Positions 8,863-17,363 of a stretch of 64,000 nt of DNA are shown piece by piece (within the stretch, counting starts at the first letter, position 1; each line of letters begins with the position of its first letter). A program made the translations under genes and the position numbers. The notes under the pieces were generated by a model that saw nothing but the letters and a program-made list of their open reading frames with translations, had not been told where the DNA came from and did no database searches. Source of the stretch: Streptomyces sp. 2131.1. Lineage in GTDB: Bacteria > Actinomycetota > Actinomycetes > Streptomycetales > Streptomycetaceae. The DNA lies in assembly GCF_900105515.1 (NCBI RefSeq), contig NZ_FNSY01000001.1:3844001-3908000 (forward strand), read 5' to 3'.

Positions 8863-8949
8863 AGACTCCGTGGCATCGCGCTGAAGCTCGTCTCACGATC
8901 CCATCGGTTGGTGCTCAGGCCCCGAGCGGTGGAAGCACAGCCGCGATGG

Positions 8950-11385
8950 TCAATTGAGGGTTGCCGTGCCAATGTCTCCTTCGCCCCGCCGTCGGCTGAC
9001 TTCAGCGGCGTAGTCGGCCCAGTCGCCTGCGGAGAGTCGTTGCCAGGCGACGGCGACGTCGGTGTGGATGCCCAGGGTGCGGGCGAGGATCGAGGCGGGG
9101 ATCTCGGTGGCGAGTTGGAAGAGCGCCGTGCTGCGGGCTTGATTGGGACGGATCCCGAGCCGGTTCAGCCGTTGGGTCAGCTGTGTGGTGCTGATCGGCC
9201 GTCCGGGCTGTCCGCCGGGGAAGAGCCATGGAGACGGTGTCAGGGCGCCGATGGTTGCGTGGCCCTTGCGGTTCGCCGTGACGGTGCGGGCGAGGTGGGC
9301 GACGGGCTCGGGTAACTGGACGGGGGCGTCGCCGAGGCGGAGACGTACTTCCTGGACCCCGACTTCGACGTCCTCGGTGGTCAACCGGTGGATCGCCGAC
9401 GGCCCTTGGGCGTAAAGGAGGAGAAGCAGTCCGGCAAGGCGGTCTTCGGGATTGAGGTTGTCGTCGTGCAGGAGCCGACGTGCGACGTTCCAGCGGTGTT
9501 CGTCGTCGAGTGGCTGGGTGGGGCCGTTCCAGCGGACAGCGGGGACGTGGACAGTGGTGAGCTTGTTGGTGCGGGCCCAGCGGATGAAGTGCCCGGCTGT
9601 GTGGCGGTAGGTGGCGGAGTCGTCGGTGAGCCACCGGTCGAGGTCGGCCTGTCTGCAGGTTTCCAAGGTCAGGCTGTGGGCCGTCAGCCAGTTCAGGAAG
9701 GCGACGGCCGCGTGGGTGCGTTGGCGTGTGGAGGCGAACTGCTGCGGAGTGACGGGGCGGCCGTTGTTGCGTCGGCGTAGTCGACGGACCAGGTGCCATA
9801 TCACGTACCGGTGCAGGACTTTGCGCTGTTCGGGGTCTTGCTGTGATGCGAGAAGGCCGGTGAGGAAACGTTCGAGGCGGACCATGTACTCGTCCCGCTC
9901 GGGCAGGGCACCGACGCCGACGAGGACCTGGCGGAGGTGAGCGAGGGGCGGGCTGTCGGGCAGCTCGTCGAGGGCCTCGTGAGTCAGGGCGCGTCTGCCG
10001 GCCGCGAGGTCGGCCAGGACCGGAGACACGAACGGCTTGTTCAGCCACCGATTGGCGGTGAGTGGGTGCTCGGTGGTGGCAATGTTGTTCCGCAGGGCTT
10101 CGAGACCGGGGTGGAGGGCATCGGACGGAGGGCCCAGGAGTTCGTTGAGGCGCTGATTGATGAGACAACGAGCGCACTGACCGGGGTGCGGGTAATCGGG
10201 CTCGCTGCAGGTGGGGCAGGTGTGCCAGACCTCAGGGACGGTGCAGCCCAGGCAAAGGGGCTGGTCGAGAGTGCCGGATACGACCGCCGCGACGCCGCCG
10301 CAGGCCGAGCACGGCGCGGTGTGACGCTGGCAGTCCAGGCACCATGGCCGACCCGTAGTCCGGGAGGTGCCGCAGGGTTTCTCCGCGTCGCAGATACTGC
10401 AAGTCGCGGTGGGCAAGGAGGGGCAGCTCTGGCAGAGCGGGCCGTCCGGTGTGCGGGTGTTCACGACCCTTCGTCGGCCGCAGTTGATGCAGGTCTCCAG
10501 GTTCGCCGGGTCGCTGACCAGGCAGTTCGGACACACTGGCCGACCTTGGTCGTCGCGGGTGGCGGGCTCTCGGCGGGCTCCGCATCCCGAGCACTCCTCG
10601 ATACGGGAGTGGGAGATGCACATGCGGCAGACCCGCCTTCCGTCCAAAGGCTTGTCGATGCGTACGACTCTGTGGCAGCCGGGGCAGGACGGTCGGACGA
10701 TCCCGGCGATGCCGGCCTCGTGCAGCAGGTCGATCAACTTGAGGATCGCGCGGTGGGGTGCGAGGTGACCGTCGCCGGTCAGCAGAGCTGGGTGGGATTC
10801 CAGAGCCCAGGCAAGTTTCCGCTGGTAGGAGGGACGAGGTGCCGATCGACGGACCGCGTCGGAGACCGCCTCCCGTTCGGCCTGCGGATCCAGTTCAGCG
10901 ATCAGGGCACCGATCACTGCGATGGGGTCGCGTCCGTCGTCGTCCGGGCACTTGCCGCATCGCGGCCGCCCGGTCCGGTCGCGTGAAGCGACCCGGCGGG
11001 TGTTTCCGCAGGCAGCACACGGCTCGGGCTGTGACCGCCCGCAGTTCCAGCAGTACCAGTCCTGGCCGCGGCGCTGGAGCGTTCGTATCTGCCTGCCGCA
11101 TTCGGCGCAACACGGCGGCGAGACCGTCTGGGCCCCGGCCTCACGCAGGGCGATGAGCAGGTCGCCGACGGCCCTGGGCGCCGGCGAGCGACCGTCATTC
11201 AGCACGCGAGGATGCTCAGTGAGATGTGCCGCGAGCAGGCGTGATTTCGAGCGTCCGCCCGCGACGCTGGCGACCACCGCACGGATCCGGTCCGGCTCCA
11301 GCCGATGTTCGATGGCCGCGACCAGGTCCGCAATGAGCCCGATCGGGTCGGAGACGGCCCGCTCGGGGTGCCCGGGTGCGGTCAC
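8950..11385 (-). CDS. Large zinc-rich recombinase-like protein with degenerate tyrosine-recombinase domain
   Basis: A protein of 811 residues. The N-terminal half (~90-410) holds many CxxC pairs, such as CCAECGRQ, CWNCGR, CAACGN, CPGCHR and CSACGG, spaced as a string of zinc ribbons. The C-terminal ~350 residues have the fold order of a tyrosine recombinase, but key positions are changed. The first-Arg motif reads YAQGPSAIHRL with no Arg at the usual place. The HxxR box reads NQAR. The catalytic Tyr position reads AVAWQRL, with Trp. It is therefore probably not a catalytic recombinase and may recognise DNA or act as an architectural subunit. It is the last gene of a three-gene operon, overlapping the HTH gene by 4 bp (ATGA). 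Confidence 0.75.
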   Translation of the reverse strand: MTAPGHPERAVSDPIGLIADLVAAIEHRLEPDRIRAVVASVAGGRSKSRLLAAHLTEHPRVLNDGRSPAPRAVGDLLIALREAGAQTVSPPCCAECGRQIRTLQRRGQDWYCWNCGRSQPEPCAACGNTRRVASRDRTGRPRCGKCPDDDGRDPIAVIGALIAELDPQAEREAVSDAVRRSAPRPSYQRKLAWALESHPALLTGDGHLAPHRAILKLIDLLHEAGIAGIVRPSCPGCHRVVRIDKPLDGRRVCRMCISHSRIEECSGCGARREPATRDDQGRPVCPNCLVSDPANLETCINCGRRRVVNTRTPDGPLCQSCPSLPTATCSICDAEKPCGTSRTTGRPWCLDCQRHTAPCSACGGVAAVVSGTLDQPLCLGCTVPEVWHTCPTCSEPDYPHPGQCARCLINQRLNELLGPPSDALHPGLEALRNNIATTEHPLTANRWLNKPFVSPVLADLAAGRRALTHEALDELPDSPPLAHLRQVLVGVGALPERDEYMVRLERFLTGLLASQQDPEQRKVLHRYVIWHLVRRLRRRNNGRPVTPQQFASTRQRTHAAVAFLNWLTAHSLTLETCRQADLDRWLTDDSATYRHTAGHFIRWARTNKLTTVHVPAVRWNGPTQPLDDEHRWNVARRLLHDDNLNPEDRLAGLLLLLYAQGPSAIHRLTTEDVEVGVQEVRLRLGDAPVQLPEPVAHLARTVTANRKGHATIGALTPSPWLFPGGQPGRPISTTQLTQRLNRLGIRPNQARSTALFQLATEIPASILARTLGIHTDVAVAWQRLSAGDWADYAAEVSRRRGEGDIGTATLN

Positions 11386-11723
11386 GGCCGCTCGAAACCG
11401 CTGATGCGGGCTCGCTTGGGGCGCAGGTCACCGACGCCTGCCTCGGCACCGACAGCCTTCTTTGTTCGGGTAGCGGTTCCGGCACCCGCTGCGGCGGTCG
11501 GCTCGATGAGGTCGTCCATGGTGCAGTTGAGGATGTCGAGCAGGGCCATGAGGATCTTCAGGCTGAGCCGCTCGGGGCGCTCGACGACGAGCCGGTAGAC
11601 CTGGCTGGACGACAGTGTGATGCCGCGTTCGTCCAGCAGCGGGATGAGGTCGGTGGTGGAAAAGAGTCCTCGGTCGGCCATGACCTTGCGCAAGTGCCAG
11701 TGGTAGTCGAGCTTCGCGGCCAT
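11382..11723 (-). CDS. Small Cro/XRE-type HTH protein of the recombinase operon
   Basis: A protein of 113 residues. Residues ~20-75 fit a compact Cro/CI-type helix-turn-helix (TTDLIPLLDERGITLSSSQV, then ILNCTMDDLI). The C-terminal tail is basic and low in complexity. The gene overlaps both neighbours by a few bases (11382-11385 downstream, 11723 upstream), so the three proteins are translationally coupled and probably act together. It may regulate the operon or serve as a DNA-binding subunit of the recombination complex. The HTH assignment is good; the role is inferred from context. Confidence 0.75.
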   Translation of the reverse strand: MAAKLDYHWHLRKVMADRGLFSTTDLIPLLDERGITLSSSQVYRLVVERPERLSLKILMALLDILNCTMDDLIEPTAAAGAGTATRTKKAVGAEAGVGDLRPKRARISGFERP

Positions 11724-12850
11724 CAGCGGTCCTTGTTTGCGGGGAACGGGGCGAGCACGGGCGCAAGTGCCCTGTGGAGCATGGTGTTCATGAAGTCGTC
11801 GCTGACGTGGGTGTAGATAGCGGTGGAGCTGTCATTCTCGTGACCGACTTGCTGCTGGAGAAACCGGCGGTCAACCCCGTCCTCCGTGAGGTGGGTGACG
11901 TAGGAGTGGCGAGCCGAGTGGACGGTCAGGGCCTTCGGGAGCTTCAGCGCGTCGCGGTAGGCGACGAACCGGGCGTTGATCTCCGCCGGCTGGACCCGGC
12001 CGCTGCGCTCGGTCACCCACAAGGCGGGGTGATCCTCGCAGCCGAACCGCGGCCGTACGTTCTCCACGTAATCGGCGACCGCGTCCACCGCCCAGTCCAT
12101 CACCGACAGCACGTTCCGACGGCGCGGCGGCTGCCCCTTCTTCGCTTTGCCGTAGCGGACGTTGAGGGTGCCGTACCGGCCGAACTGCGGCGCCTTCGCG
12201 TTCCGCCCGAAGTCGACCACATCCAGCTTCGATGCCTCCGTCCGGCGCAGACCCCACCCATAGATGACCTTGAAGAGGGTGGCATCGCGGTAGGCGGCGA
12301 GGGCTCCCTTGCGCTTGGCCCGTACCGCTCGATCGACCTGGTCGTCGGCGTAGTCGAGGAAGCGTTGGATCTCCTCGCGGGTGAACGGCCTCGCCTCGGG
12401 GCGCCCCTCGTAGTCGTTGAGGTGGGCGATGGTGTTCCACTCGTGGCAGATGGCCACGGGGTGAGTGCCGAAGGCGTCCTCGCACGCCACCGACCAGCCG
12501 TAGCGACCGTCGATCAAGAACTCACTGAACAGGCGCAGGCTGCCCTGATAGCTGCGGATCGTGGACGGCGCGAGGTGCTTCTCGCTGGTCAGCCACAGTG
12601 ACCACTCATCCACATGGCCAGGAGTCCAGGCCCACGGGTATTCGTTGGTGTGCTCCAGAAACCGCCGTACGAGTCGTTCCCGCGCGGTGACCGTGTCCTC
12701 GCGAAGCCCGCGAGCGGCCTGTTGGGCCCGCCAGCCCCGCACCATCGCTTCGACCATCGCGTCCTGCGGACGCAGCTGAGCCACCCCGGAGACCAGCTCC
12801 AGGTGAGCCGCCCCCGCCAGGTCGGCGCGTCGCTGTACACCCACTTTCAC
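11723..12850 (-). CDS. Tyrosine recombinase (catalytically intact-looking)
   Basis: A protein of 375 residues. The N-terminal ~150 residues form a SAM-like core-binding domain. The catalytic domain keeps its key residues: Arg in GWGLRRTEASKL, HxxR in HSARHSYVTHL, the LGH-like QQVGHEND, and the nucleophile in STAIYTHVS. It probably supplies strand cleavage for the operon, whose third member (8950-11385) has lost these residues. The gene starts 58 bp after the 3' end of the island integrase, and its last base is shared with the HTH gene. It could move this operon as a unit, or have replaced the split integrase as the island recombinase. Confidence 0.88.
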   Translation of the reverse strand: MKVGVQRRADLAGAAHLELVSGVAQLRPQDAMVEAMVRGWRAQQAARGLREDTVTARERLVRRFLEHTNEYPWAWTPGHVDEWSLWLTSEKHLAPSTIRSYQGSLRLFSEFLIDGRYGWSVACEDAFGTHPVAICHEWNTIAHLNDYEGRPEARPFTREEIQRFLDYADDQVDRAVRAKRKGALAAYRDATLFKVIYGWGLRRTEASKLDVVDFGRNAKAPQFGRYGTLNVRYGKAKKGQPPRRRNVLSVMDWAVDAVADYVENVRPRFGCEDHPALWVTERSGRVQPAEINARFVAYRDALKLPKALTVHSARHSYVTHLTEDGVDRRFLQQQVGHENDSSTAIYTHVSDDFMNTMLHRALAPVLAPFPANKDR

Positions 12851-12873
12851 CCTCCCCTCCAGAGGGCAAATCC

Positions 12874-12994
12874 TGCATCAGATGGGATCTGATCGCCAAA
12901 CTCCCAGCTCAAGCCGCAAAGTTGCAGGAGGGTGGGGTCCTCGTCGGCCCCTGCCCTGACGTCGTGACCTTCAATTTCTCGCCCATCTGATGCA
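12874..12994. repeat. 13-bp inverted repeat around the integrase 3' end
   Basis: TGCATCAGATGGG (12874-12886) and CCCATCTGATGCA (12982-12994) are exact reverse complements separated by 95 bp. One copy lies in the gap before the recombinase operon; the other encodes HQMG near the integrase C-terminus. It may mark the junction where the recombinase operon entered, or be chance. Confidence 0.5.
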
Positions 12995-14099
12995 ATTCCC
13001 GAGAGTCCTGGTAGATGTCCCGCGTGATCCGGGTGTCGCTGTGCCCGAGGGTGTCCGACACGATTTTGACGTCGATGCCGGCGGCGAGCATGAGCGTGGC
13101 CGCACCGTGGCGGAGGTCGTGCAGCCGGATCGGCGGGAGGCCGGAGGCGGAGATGAGGCGCTCGAAGAGGTCGGTGACCTTGCCCGGGTGGAGCCAGGAG
13201 CCGTTCTCCTGGGTGAAGACGAGGCCGGTATCGATCCAGGCCGGGCCCCACTCCTCGCGCTCGGCCTGCTGTTGCTTGCGGTGGCGTTCATGGACGCCGG
13301 TGGTGTCGTCGTCCAGGGCGACGACACGGAAGCCGCTGTCCGTCTTCGGTTCGGACGACTCGACCTCCCAGCCGTCCTGCACGAGCTGGCCCGTGACCGT
13401 GAGGGAATGCCGGTCGAGGTTCGTCTCTGACCACGGCTGCCCGCACGCCTCACCGCGCCGCAGGCCACGGAAGGCGATCAGGTGCCACATGGCGTACAGG
13501 CGGTCGGTCTCCACGAAGTCGAGGAAGGCGCCCGTCTGTTCCGGCGTCCAGACCATGACGGGGGAGGGCTTCTCGCCCGTCTGCCGCCACCGGGCGACGC
13601 GCTCGTCCGTCCACACCAGGGCCTTCGGCTTGCGGACCGGATCGATCTCGACGTGGGCCGCCGGGTTGAACGTGATGATCTGCTGGCCGATCGCGTCGTT
13701 CAGGGCGGCTCGGAGGGTGGCCTTGATGTGCTGTCGCGTCGACGGCCCGGTGATGCGGCGGAACGGCGGCATGGCGTCGAGTGCGGCCTTCATGGCTTTG
13801 CGGCGAGCACGGTTCTCCGCGCCCTTCCACGGCACGGTCGCCAACTCCTCGACAGCAGCCCGACGCTGGGCGTTCTGCTCCAGGATCTCGGCGTTGGCGT
13901 CGGAGATGGCGGTGAACATCTCGCTGAGATGACTCACGCGCAGTCGGTCGAGGCGACGGTCTCCGATGCGGGGCTTTAGGTGGACGCGGACGTCGGTCTC
14001 GTAGCGGCTGATGCCCGACTTCCGGATGCGCTTGCCGGCGAGCCACCGGTCCAGCCATTCGCCCACGGTCAGGCTGCCCACGAGGTCCTGGCCGGCCAT
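12909..14099 (-). CDS. int: Island integrase, core-binding and catalytic part (split by frameshift)
   Basis: A tyrosine integrase of the type found in Streptomyces integrative elements, expected to recombine the tRNA-Thr att site. This frame gives 396 residues. The SAM-like domain begins LTVGEWLDRWLAGKR. The catalytic residues are present: Arg in AFRGLRRGEACG, HxxR in LHDLRHGAATLM, LGHSDTRIT, and Tyr in RDIYQDS. Family members are longer and carry an arm-binding domain first, which here lies in the next frame at 14099-14434. A one-base loss near 14120 separates the two. The ATG at 14099 overlaps the TGA of the N-terminal part (TGATG), so this part could still be made by coupled re-initiation. 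Confidence 0.88.
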   Translation of the reverse strand: MAGQDLVGSLTVGEWLDRWLAGKRIRKSGISRYETDVRVHLKPRIGDRRLDRLRVSHLSEMFTAISDANAEILEQNAQRRAAVEELATVPWKGAENRARRKAMKAALDAMPPFRRITGPSTRQHIKATLRAALNDAIGQQIITFNPAAHVEIDPVRKPKALVWTDERVARWRQTGEKPSPVMVWTPEQTGAFLDFVETDRLYAMWHLIAFRGLRRGEACGQPWSETNLDRHSLTVTGQLVQDGWEVESSEPKTDSGFRVVALDDDTTGVHERHRKQQQAEREEWGPAWIDTGLVFTQENGSWLHPGKVTDLFERLISASGLPPIRLHDLRHGAATLMLAAGIDVKIVSDTLGHSDTRITRDIYQDSRELHQMGEKLKVTTSGQGPTRTPPSCNFAA

Positions 14100-14434
14100 C
14101 AGCCGGCGCCTCGTCTCCTCCAGTCAGGCAGGGGCAGCTTCTCGCCGCTCACCTCGGCGAGCATCTCCGCGATCAGCTGGACGCCCTCGGAGTCGTCGGA
14201 CTCGGCGAGTCCCATGAGAGCGCGTACGTGGTCGAGGTCCGCCTGAGCCGCTTTGAGGCTGCTGTACCCGCCGCGGGCGAACGAGCGTCGGCTGCCGTCA
14301 TCGCGGGGCGGCAGCTCCTGGCGTATGGAGTACGTGCAGTGGTTCCTGCTGTTGCGCTTGGGGCAGGAGGCGCCGAGTTCCTTGCCGGTCTTCGGGTCGC
14401 GGCAGGAACAGCGGCGATAGGTGGAGCCCTTCAA
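14099..14434 (-). CDS. int: Island integrase, arm-binding N-terminal part (frameshifted fragment)
   Basis: A protein of 111 residues beginning MKGSTYRRCSCRDPKTGKE, the standard start of full-length Streptomyces element integrases, with the Cys-containing arm-DNA-binding domain. It ends in an out-of-place WRRRGAG. Adding one G after the TGG codon near 14120 would make the frame read DWEETRRRLMAG straight into the catalytic part, so a single-base deletion or sequencing error is the simplest explanation. The ATG overlaps the stop of the upstream regulator by 4 bp. If the split is real, arm binding and catalysis are on separate polypeptides. Confidence 0.85.
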   Translation of the reverse strand: MKGSTYRRCSCRDPKTGKELGASCPKRNSRNHCTYSIRQELPPRDDGSRRSFARGGYSSLKAAQADLDHVRALMGLAESDDSEGVQLIAEMLAEVSGEKLPLPDWRRRGAG

Positions 14435-15132
14435 AGATCATTCTCCTCGATGGCGTCGGAGTCGGTTTCGGGTGACTCGATCGCGGCTTCGATGTCGGGC
14501 CACAGGAACGGAGGCGTGACGCCTTCTTGCCGGATGAAGGCGCGGACCTTGCGCAGGCGGCTCTCGGCCTCGTCAGCCGCCTCGGCGGCGCGGGCTTGGG
14601 AGCGCAGTGCCTCAGCCTTGCGGTCGGCGTTAGGCGCGGTCTTGGCGTGGTAGCGCGCGTACTCCTCGTCGCGCCGCGCGCTCCGCAGCCGCTCCTGGGC
14701 GGTGTGGTGGGCACGGAAGTAGCGGAGCATGTCGTCGTCCGCACCGAGGTCGGTCTCCTCCCCTGTGAACCAGCGCAGGGCGTCCAAGGGGGAGGTGGGG
14801 TCCTGGAGCGGAAGCCGCTGCACGTCGTCGACGTAGCCGACGGGGTAGACGAGGCAGATGGGCGGGGTGTTCAGCGCCTCGGCCAGGACCATGACCTCGA
14901 CCAGGGGCAGGTTGGAGCGGCGCCCGGACTCCATGTTGGCGATCACGTTGCGGGGGATCGGGTGACCGATCTCCTCGCATCGGTCGGCCAAGTCCTGTGC
15001 ACTCCACCCCAGTTCCTTCCGCCGTCTGCGGACCTCGGCGGCCACGGTGGCCATTACCTGGTCCACCCACTCAAGGACGTCGTCCTCGTCGTCGGTCTTC
15101 CTGGATCCATGCTCGCCACGGCGTTGTGTCAT
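14431..15132 (-). CDS. XRE-family regulator next to int
   Basis: A protein of 233 residues. Residues ~25-90 form a Cro/CI helix-turn-helix (ELGWSAQDLADRCEEIGHPI, then RNVIANMESGRR). The C-terminal part is charged, helical and of unknown role. It lies directly upstream of int with a 4-bp overlap and is divergent from the Xis-like gene across a ~79-bp gap. This is the usual place for a repressor that balances integration against excision in actinomycete elements. The regulatory role is inferred from position. Confidence 0.8.
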   Translation of the reverse strand: MTQRRGEHGSRKTDDEDDVLEWVDQVMATVAAEVRRRRKELGWSAQDLADRCEEIGHPIPRNVIANMESGRRSNLPLVEVMVLAEALNTPPICLVYPVGYVDDVQRLPLQDPTSPLDALRWFTGEETDLGADDDMLRYFRAHHTAQERLRSARRDEEYARYHAKTAPNADRKAEALRSQARAAEAADEAESRLRKVRAFIRQEGVTPPFLWPDIEAAIESPETDSDAIEENDL

Positions 15133-15211
15133 GGAGACACATTAGCTCGCTTAGCGTTGATTCCATGGCCTGGAGACGGGCGCGACGGTCGCGTTCGCCG
15201 AGGGCTCAGTC

Positions 15212-15457
15212 ATGGATGGAGCGCGCGTGCGCGAGAACGAAGAGGTCGGTCGGGCGAAAGGGATGAGTCGAGCGGAGCTTCTGGAGCTCCCCGCTGCCGT
15301 TGACCTGGAGACAGGCAATCGGGCGTTGGGGCTTGGGCGCAGCAAGGGGTACGAACTCGCCAAGCGCGGCCAGTACCCGTGCAAGGTGCTGCGGCTGGGC
15401 AACGCCTATCGGGTCGTCACTGCGGATCTGTTGGCCCTGCTGGGGTTGGCCGCGTGA
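15212..15457 (+). CDS. xis: Small HTH/excisionase-like protein
   Basis: A protein of 81 residues. The core has the form of Xis-type winged helices from Streptomyces elements: SRAELLELPAAVDLETGNRA, then LGLGRSKGYELAKRGQ with the recognition helix, then VLRLGNAYRVVTADLLALLG. The first 17 residues are unlike family members, so translation may really start at the ATG at 15263. It is divergent from the XRE repressor-like gene and precedes the replication and mobilization genes. Excisionase function is inferred from similarity of form and location; a plain regulator is possible. Confidence 0.7.
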   Translation: MDGARVRENEEVGRAKGMSRAELLELPAAVDLETGNRALGLGRSKGYELAKRGQYPCKVLRLGNAYRVVTADLLALLGLAA

Positions 15458-15578
15458 GAGGCCGTGCCCGTACGAGATGCTTCTGCGCTGAGCTGACACA
15501 GAATCGCTGGACTGCCGCATGGCGTGGACGTACTGTCCGTGGTCCCTCGCGGTCCCGAGACGCCCGCGAGAAGAGGCA

Positions 15579-15609
15579 GGGCCCCCGGCGGTGCAACGCC
15601 GAAGGCCCC
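15579..15609 (+). promoter_or_regulatory. GC-rich stem-loop upstream of the DUF3631 gene
   Basis: The inner stem CGGCG/CGCCG closes the loop GTGCAA and is flanked by GGGCCCC/GGCCCC. It lies in the 232-bp gap between the Xis-like gene and the GTG at 15690. It may be a terminator of the former or a leader attenuator of the latter. Confidence 0.5.
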
Positions 15610-15689
15610 GTGACTCCCCAGCAATCCCATGAGATCCGACCCGGCGGCGGGGCGTGCAAGCCCACGGCCGCCAGACGAGGAGCCGCTCG

Positions 15690-17000
15690 GTGCAACCCGA
15701 GAACCCCCAGCCGTATTCCGCCGCCCAGACGAACTGGCCCGCGACGGCCATACCCGGCCGGCCTGGCGCTCACCTCCACGCATCGCAGGCCGAGTCCGAT
15801 GATCCGGAACTGAGCGCGGACACGGGCGACCACGGCGCCGATGAGACGGAGGCGCGGGCCGAGCCCGTTACGGCGCCAGACGTGGAGCCGACCCGCGGTT
15901 CGGCCCTGCTCGACGAACTGCGCTCGCAGATAGCCCAGTTCGTGATTGCCCCCTCACGGGAGGCGCTTGACGCGATCACCTTGTGGGTCGCGGCGACACA
16001 CCTGCAGGCAGCGTGGCAGCACGCTCCGCGCCTGGCCGTGGTGGGCCCCGCCAAGCGGTGCGGCAAGTCGCGGCTGCTGGACGTGCTGACCGAGACGGTC
16101 CACGACCCGATGCTCACCATCAACACCACACCGGCGGCGATCTTCCGGTCCATCACCGAGGACAACCCGCCCACTCTCCTGGTGGACGAGGCGGACACCA
16201 TCTTCGGCTCCCCGAAGGTGGCCGAGAAGAACGAGGAGATGCGCGGCCTGCTCAACGCCGGCCACCAGCGCAACCGGTACGTCACCCGGGTCGTGGGCAA
16301 CGACCACACCCCGCACCGCTTCGCCACCTTCGCGATGGCGGCGATCGCGGGAATCGGTGACCTGCCCGACACGATCATGGACCGGGCGATCGTGATCCGC
16401 ATGCGTCGGCGTGCGGAGGGCGAGAAGGTCAAGCCGTTCCGGTCTCGGCGCGACGTACCGGCCCTGCACGGTCTGCGCGACCGTATCGCCGCGTGGGCCA
16501 AGCCACTGCTCGACGAGGCCGCTGACCTGGAGCCGCACATGCCGGTCGAGGACCGGGCCGCGGACACCTGGGAGCCGCTGGTCATCGTTGCCGATCTGGC
16601 CGGCGGGGAGTGGCCCCGCCGCGCGCGCCACGCGTGCGCCGTCATGGTCGCCGCCGAAGTGGCAGCTGAGGAGGAGAACCCGAGCGGCGCGAGGATCCTC
16701 GCGGACATTCGCCGGGTCTTCCATGCCCAGCGCGACGTGGACAGTCTGTCCACCGAGGAGCTCCTCCACCACCTGCGCCAGGACGACGAGGCTCCGTGGG
16801 CGGAGTGGGGCCGTACCGGGCTGACGTCCCGCGAACTGGGAAGGATGCTGCGCGAGTTCGACATTAGGCCCGGCAACGTCCGCATGGCCGACCGGACCCA
16901 GCGCAAGGGCTACATGCGCAACAAGTTCCTCGACGCCTGGCGCCGGTACTGCCCCACCATTCACCCCGTCGGGGCCGATCCCAGCCTCCGAGAAGGGTAG
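15690..17000 (+). CDS. DUF3631-type P-loop ATPase of the island
   Basis: A protein of 436 residues. After ~70 disordered residues comes a helicase-like ATPase with Walker A GPAKRCGKSRLLD and Walker B PTLLVDEADTIF, then an arginine-rich segment IVIRMRRRAEGE and a C-terminal DNA-binding-like helical region. This is the DUF3631 arrangement seen in actinomycete integrative elements and plasmids, where the protein is thought to serve element replication or maintenance. GTG 15690 is chosen because GAGGAG stands eight bases upstream; the frame is open 36 bp further. It is followed by the iteron-like field and the DUF2637 gene. Confidence 0.82.
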   Translation: MQPENPQPYSAAQTNWPATAIPGRPGAHLHASQAESDDPELSADTGDHGADETEARAEPVTAPDVEPTRGSALLDELRSQIAQFVIAPSREALDAITLWVAATHLQAAWQHAPRLAVVGPAKRCGKSRLLDVLTETVHDPMLTINTTPAAIFRSITEDNPPTLLVDEADTIFGSPKVAEKNEEMRGLLNAGHQRNRYVTRVVGNDHTPHRFATFAMAAIAGIGDLPDTIMDRAIVIRMRRRAEGEKVKPFRSRRDVPALHGLRDRIAAWAKPLLDEAADLEPHMPVEDRAADTWEPLVIVADLAGGEWPRRARHACAVMVAAEVAAEEENPSGARILADIRRVFHAQRDVDSLSTEELLHHLRQDDEAPWAEWGRTGLTSRELGRMLREFDIRPGNVRMADRTQRKGYMRNKFLDAWRRYCPTIHPVGADPSLREG

Positions 17001-17070
17001 CCCGCCCGCCCCTTCGGGATGCCGTCCTTGCCGTCCCTGCCGTGATCTTGCAGGTCAGGCGACCTCCAGC

Positions 17071-17336
17071 CAAGACGGCATCCAGTGGCAAGACGGCAGC
17101 GCGAGCAGCGCCGATGAGCCACTCGCCCAAGACATCGTCCCGATCCGTCTCGTGACGTCCTAGGCGTCCCTGCCGTATCCGTGCAGATCGCGGCCGTGTG
17201 CGCCAAGACGGGAGGTGCACGGCGCGCGGGCGCGCAGTCGGGCTGAAACGGCAGCGGCCTCGCAAGACGGACTGCCGTAGCCGCTGCCGTAACGCCCTGA
17301 CCTGCGCTTGCAACGGCCAAGACGTTCAAGACGCAC
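17071..17336. repeat. Iteron-like CAAGACG repeats between the DUF3631 and DUF2637 genes
   Basis: CAAGAC[G/A] occurs at 17071, 17089, 17128, 17204, 17263, 17318 and 17327, all on the + strand. The first two are extended to CAAGACGGCA. Several GCCGT and CCGTCC elements (the opposite sense) lie among them. The 363-bp gap 17001-17363 contains no convincing gene. Repeats placed like this suggest a replication origin, a transfer origin or a regulator-binding field of the element. Confidence 0.65.
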
Positions 17337-17363
17337 CACGTCACCACCCCAGGAGAACCCCGC

